Of a DNA stretch of 64,000 bases, positions 58,954 to 64,000 are shown one piece after another. The stretch lies in assembly GCF_029873635.1 (NCBI RefSeq), contig NC_080421.1, forward strand, positions 2,232,001-2,296,000, written 5' to 3'. This DNA comes from Malania oleifera (taxonomy: Eukaryota; Streptophyta; Magnoliopsida; Santalales; Ximeniaceae). The position numbers were made by a program, and so were the translations under genes. The notes beneath the pieces were generated by a model. It saw nothing but the letters and a program-made list of their open reading frames with translations. It ran no database searches and was not told where the DNA came from. Numbering within the stretch: position 1 is the first letter of the stretch; each line of letters starts with the position of its first letter.

Positions 58954-59460
58954 CTACACAACAAAGCCAACAGGATAGGCCCAACAAATTTCATGGGGCA
59001 CAAATCCACACGGGGGCCTCCACATCTCCGCTCCAACCCGGCTCGGCCAGCCTCGAAACTCCTTGATCAAATCAGGATCTACATTCTCCTCCGGCTCCCA
59101 ACCGTGGGCGTCCTCCAATTGTCCGTCCCATCTCACAAGATACTCCCTCTTCCCGCAGGTCCACGTCCCTACGGGCCACCACCTTCACTCCGACACCGAG
59201 TATAAGTCCACCCAAGCCTCGTAGTTCCCTCACCAGATCCCTCCGCGATGGACCACACCCTTTCACCCAACTCGGTAACTTCCACCGTCCATCCATTTGA
59301 TCAAGTACTTCCGTTCTGATCCCCTTTCCCTCTCCTCTCCAGGGATCTCCTGCACTCCGAGTAACACTCGGAACACCAGCCTCCTCCAAAACCATTATCA
59401 CATTCTCCAACCCGAACCTCCCTCAGGCGAAAAAAACTTTTTGGGCACCGGATTTCCTTC
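58954..59460 (-). CDS. CAO: cpSRP43 (CAO) 3' part, frameshifted and cut by an assembly gap
   Basis: Chloroplast signal-recognition-particle 43-kDa subunit, which escorts light-harvesting chlorophyll-binding proteins through the stroma. Visible in three shifting frames: GNPV...[13 protein letters not shown] (end of the ankyrin region), VQEI..ERR and [10 protein letters not shown]...WVKG (second chromodomain), then an intact [20 protein letters not shown] + [10 protein letters not shown] (last chromodomain). At least four one-base shifts occur in ~500 bp, increasing toward the gap at 59461. The family gene is usually intronless and ~370 codons; the first ~200 codons are missing. The shifts may be sequence errors rather than a true pseudogene. 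Stop at 58954-58956 may itself be out of the original frame. Confidence 0.8.
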
Positions 59461-59560
59461 NNNNNNNNNNNNNNNNNNNNNNNNNNNNNNNNNNNNNNNN
59501 NNNNNNNNNNNNNNNNNNNNNNNNNNNNNNNNNNNNNNNNNNNNNNNNNNNNNNNNNNNN
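59461..59560. other. Assembly gap (100 N)
   Basis: Exactly 100 undetermined bases, the usual size for a gap of unknown length. Sequence quality on its right side is poor. Confidence 0.99.
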
Positions 59561-62500
59561 GGGGGTGGCCGAACTAAAGGCCGGAACAGAACCGGGAAAG
59601 GGGGCGGGGCAAGGAGTAAAGGGAGAAGCTAAAACGCAAACCGCAAAAGGGCTGGTGGTCGTGGGGATAACCAACCAGCAAACAAAGAAGAGGGCAAGGA
59701 CGCAACAATAAGGGAGAAAGAGAGAGAGAGAGAAGAGGAGGAAGGGAAAGAGAAGAGAGAGAGAGAGAAGGAACAAAGGTACCTGAGCAAAACAATCTAA
59801 CAGCAGAAGGCAACCCGATCAGGTCCAAAATTTGATAGTTAGGGAGGCGGACACAGGAAAGGATGAAGCTGCAAAACGCGCTACTCGGCGGAAGAGCAAG
59901 AAGGGGGGGGGACACGCGAACGCTGAGACAGTGGACGGGAGGGCAAGACAACAAGAGGAAGGGGGACGGGGAAACCGAAGGAAGACAAGTGCCAAGGGAA
60001 AGAGAAGCAATGCCAAGAAAAAGAAGAACGGAAGGAAGGGGGGGGGGGACCGAAAATGATCAGAAAGACGGGAGTGGGTACTCAGAATAATCAGAAGAGG
60101 CTAAGGAACTGTGAGAAGGACGGGGCAAATGGGGAAAGGTAAGAAAGGAGGGAAAGAAAGAACGGCGGGCAAAAGGGATGGAAAGAAGGTAGAAAGGCGG
60201 GAAGCAAAAAAAAAATGTAGGAAATGATTGAGAACAAAAAGAGGGTCTAAACAAGAAATCACAAAGTGGGAATTGAAGCTATTTAGGGTCACAGTAAGAA
60301 AAGAAGGGACGCAGACAATGGGGAAGCCGAATAGAATGAGGAACAAGAACAAGTTTTTGGTTTTGCGAAGCGATCAAAAAGAAAGGAGATAAGAAGTGGA
60401 GTAAAAAAGGTTCCGTGGATCATGATGTCCATGTGTATAACTCAGTAGCGTGTCAATCTTCGATGAGGTTGACGAAGAGGCATTGATGGTCCCCAAACGA
60501 AAAAGAAAAAAAGCTTTTGGGGGGAACAGTGACAAAAAGAGGGAAAGAGACTCTGACCTGTGGGTACCAGGTTAAAAAAACTGTGCGACAGCAACTTGAT
60601 GCAAGCAAAATGTGAGAGAACAAACTAGAAAAAGCTGGAAGGGCAAAGTTGACGGCGATTTGCTCTGAAAAGCAAAAGCACGGTCAAACTGGGCTGAGAC
60701 GGGAACACCTTCGACACACGTGCATCAGAGGGGGGACAAAAGGACAAAAATGGCGAAAAGAGAGAGATTTGTATCGCAGGGGCGCACAATAAGATCCCAA
60801 ACTCACTGAGCAAGCCCCGGAAAGTTATGGACCATCCCAAAGCACCCGGAATGATCAAAAATGACAAAAACACAGTGAAAAATGTAAAAATAACGATAAA
60901 AAAAAGAAGAAGAACAAAAATTGCTATCCCCATGTTGGGCATGGTGGTCAAAATGGTCTTGCACTCCTGTGCTAAATCAAGATCCACTAGAGTTAGGTTA
61001 ACAATAATAATGTAATAATACAACCAGAAACCACTACAGTAGGCACATTCTCCGTAGTGCATGAGAATAATATAAGATATGTTTCCCCCATAAAAGGTTT
61101 GGCAGCAAGTGATATGATGGGACGTGTGGGTTTGTTTTTGTGGAATAGTGTAACTAATTAGCATGGTTAAGTTGAATAGAGAGGAAGGTACGCTTGTGAA
61201 TGAGTAAGTGATAAATACTAAAGGGAGGGTTCAGGCGGTAATAGTAGAATTATTGTTTGGACGATGAAGAGGGACCCTCGGTGGTGGGCGCCGCGAATAA
61301 TCGAAGCAGAGGTTGTTTTCATCTGTCAAGCCTGAGAGGGGTGAAAACCCTGTGGCCGGTGAAAGAGGGGGGGGAAGGACAGGGGGGGGGTGAGGAGCTG
61401 AGGAAGGGGGGGATGGGACCGGCTAGCCTAAGCGTGCGCGGCAAAGGAACGCAACGGCAAAAGGAGAAGCAGGAGTCATGAGTGACAACCCTACCCCTGA
61501 AGAAAAGTGAGGGCAGAGAGGGGGGAAAGTAACAAGAGCAGTATTTTCTGCAGAAGTTAGCAAAACGCAGCCACGATTTGGGAGGGAAGAAGAATAACCC
61601 TCGTGGGCGGAATTGACGAATTGGACCTGTGGGGCAAAGCATGCATAAGGTCGGGCAAAGAAAACCGAGGGCTAACCCAGCGGGACGAAAAGATACACAC
61701 AGAGGGGGAGGGGAACGGGACCTGCGAGGAAAGGAAGGTTGGGCCACGGGAGAAGGAAGAGATGCGGAGACCAGAACAGTAGCCCCGAACAGCGAGAACA
61801 GAAGCATATAAAGAAAACTTCAACAGACAGACAAGACCAAAGAGGCTGAAAGGGGGGGGCAAGAGAACAACAGACGAGAGCCCCAAAAGTGCCCTCAACG
61901 AGCGTAGGGAAACACAAAAAGGCGCCCAAAATGATCCACGCGCGGGCGGCACGACTGAAGTCCGGCGTTGGCGAGCCTGATCGGTCTTGCACCCCTACCG
62001 GGATCACCGGAAAAGAAGCCACCCTGGGATGACCAACGCTCAAGAAGAGATCATATGCTATGACTAGGGGTGGCAAGAATCTACTACATAGCAGGAAAGC
62101 GGGGTCAGTAGAACAGAAAAAACGGGGACAAAAGTACACGTACAAAATCATAAACACACGACCCCCGGTGCCCTAGGGGCGGAACAGAGCAGGAGGAAGA
62201 GGTAGAAGTCAAAATACTGCTAGTGGAAATAGTGAAATGCGGCCTGAGTGTGCGGGTAAAGGCAGACGGAAGGAAGAGGAACAAACGGGCCATTGGGCGA
62301 ATCGGTGGCATGAACTGCCCCTCATGACGAGGGTGTGGTGGCCCCGTAAGCTGGATTTTACCGTGACTGGCCCAAGCAAGATAAAGCACGAAACTTCATC
62401 AGTCCGACCTCCCCCCCGCAACCCCAGATCGGATGGGGAGCCCGAACCTCTGCAAATCAAGGTCCTAGGTGTTGACGTTACCACGTAGAGCTGGATCAGT

Positions 62501-63280
62501 AATTGCACTCAGAAAGTACAGATTATCTGTAGCAACGGTACCCGTGCGCTGTAGCGGCAAGTCCAACAGGGTTGCGGAGTATCATATAATATATGTCTAA
62601 ACATAACTAACTGATTGGACGATGATGCGAAGGTAAAGTCTAAAGAACCATGATTACTGCCTAACAGACTAAAAATTCTGAGTAATCATAACTGGAGCTG
62701 CAGTATGCGTATCTAAGAATTCGTAAGCATCAGGGTACTAAAAGTTGGTAAATCAGGGTCTGAAATTTCTAATCATAGTAGCTGAAATCCGGACAAGCAT
62801 GGGACTGAGATCAAAAAGTCATGAAATTAGCAGTCGAAAACAGAGCCCCGTACTACATACATAATCACAACCACACCATACGAAAGACAGAAGTGGGGGG
62901 AAATAAAGATGCTGTATAAATTAGGAATATCCGAGCATAGCAGATGGCCGTACCTGAAAGTGCAACACCTTAAATCGGAAAAGCGCCGTCTGGACTCGAG
63001 GCTGGAATACCCCCACAGGGCCGCCGACAAAAGACCCGGAACCAACATTGTCAAAGGAACAGCACAGTTGGTCGTCCTGTATCATTTCTTATAACTGCTA
63101 GGAAGTCAAAAATTGAATAAAAGTCCTTACCCTAAAATTGGGATGATTTCCAACTCTGATCCCCCGACGATCCGCTCCGGTAGATGCGTGGAGAACTCAG
63201 CCAGGAGCGTCGTGGTAGCTTCGGATTGTCGATCCGGCGACTGGTGGGGCCGAAAATGAAGAGAGAAGGGAGAGAAAGTC

Positions 63281-63323
<43 letters not shown>

Positions 63324-64000
63324 GCGAGAGAATGAGAATTATCCCGGTTTTCCGCTTTTATACTACCAGACTCGTCGACGAGCTCTTCACAAAATTCATC
63401 GACGAGACCCTGTGTTCGTCGACGAAATTCAGGCTGCCTCGGAACCCCTCTCAATATTTTCTCGTTGACGAAACCTTGTGTTCGTCGACGAAGCTGGGCA
63501 ATTTCCTAGATTTATGATTATTTAATATTATCTCCAAAATGTAATGTCATCGACGAAGTCTACAGCTTCCTTCTGTTTCTGGTTCTATTTTCTCTCCCTC
63601 TTTAATATTTAAAATGTTGTTATTCTTCGGGTCACTACAGGTATGAATATGAATTTCAATAGCATCCTCTAAGTTTGTTACTTACGATGCTAATGGTTGA
63701 TTTTGTCTAGTGTGAGTAATAACGCCCACTCACTTGATAAAAAATCTCCTTACATTAAATGTGAAAGAAACTTAACGTAGCAAGTCCTTTTAGAATTGCA
63801 CCTACTCAACACACTGTCACACAAGATCCAAGCCCTAATGTAAATAAAATCTGGTAACCATTTTGAAATTAAAACAAAAAAATAGAGAAGGAAATCCAAT
63901 TGAGGAGAAAATGCAATGCAATGAAAATCTTGTGAGTTTTTTTTTTTATTAGAGTTCTAATATTATGTCTGAACTTACATTATAGTAAGGTGTGATTAAA
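59561..64000. repeat. Degraded direct copy of 52.7-57.8 kb
   Basis: Anchors in the same order and strand: ~52930-53030 with 59745-59850; 53610-53700 with 60420-60510; 54060-54110 with 60810-60860; 55690-55770 with 62310-62380; 56740-57380 with 63145-63660; 57455-57785 with 63715-64000. Differences are mostly single-base indels, shortened A/T runs and G runs (60037-60048, 61383-61390). ORFs here are noise. Confidence 0.85.
61711..63639 (-). repeat. Second copy of the 2.4 kb solo LTR
   Basis: Same LTR as 55005-57377 within the degraded copy. Its right end CGGGTCACTACA followed by GGTAT (63640-63644) shows the canonical LTR terminus and target duplication. GA run 63284-63320. The dyads at 63366-63560 are well preserved. 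Confidence 0.65.

Noticed and set aside
59561-62508. Many ORFs of 60-179 codons
   Set aside because: Lie in the indel-rich duplicate; frames do not match the cleaner copy.
1-64000. CRISPR arrays, bacterial operons, tRNA or rRNA genes
   Set aside because: None seen; regularly spaced repeats here are LTR motifs or tandem repeats, and tRNA-like matches are primer-site fragments only.

Overview
The window is eukaryotic nuclear DNA from a flowering plant, probably a eudicot. It is AT-rich with spliced genes and large amounts of nested LTR-retrotransposon sequence, and it matches known plant gene families (LHT amino-acid transporter, LEA-2 membrane protein, chloroplast cpSRP43). Host coding sequence is only a few percent of the window.

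Layout. (1) 1-10540: an almost complete minus-strand Ty1/copia Sirevirus. It has two ~1.85 kb LTRs, a tRNA-iMet primer site, a broken gag-pol and one intact extra ORF between pol and the 3' LTR. (2) 10541-16725: a plus-strand 5' LTR with its primer site, then a minus-strand Ty3/gypsy Tat-type gag interrupted by a 2.1 kb solo LTR. (3) 18025-24299: a three-level nest of solo LTRs, with target-site duplications readable at each level. (4) 25012-36040: remains of a second Tat-type element (both LTRs, gag, protease, start of RT, a 60-bp tandem repeat before the 3' LTR) split by pieces of chromovirus-like elements. (5) 36521-42585: a five-exon LHT7/LHT8-like amino-acid transporter on +, with copia debris in its second intron. 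(6) 43743-49638: a convergent three-exon LEA-2/hydroxyproline-rich membrane protein gene on - with a 4.8 kb second intron. (7) 49660-58953: AT-rich spacer with a solo LTR at 55005-57377. (8) 58954-59460: the 3' end of a cpSRP43 (CAO) gene, frameshifted and cut by a 100-N gap. (9) 59561-64000: an indel-ridden second copy of about 52.7-57.8 kb, most likely an unpolished or falsely duplicated assembly segment.

The most interesting signal is in the long LTRs. Five LTRs that look unalike overall share one layout: GTCGAC-type dyads (seen in three), TATA box, CT-rich leader, a strong 5' splice donor, 0.8-1.5 kb of AT-rich sequence, a CTCAC branch-like motif, a polypyrimidine-AG acceptor, and 270-440 bp to the LTR end. 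Read literally, each LTR carries its own intron. This is inferred from sequence only and needs RNA evidence.
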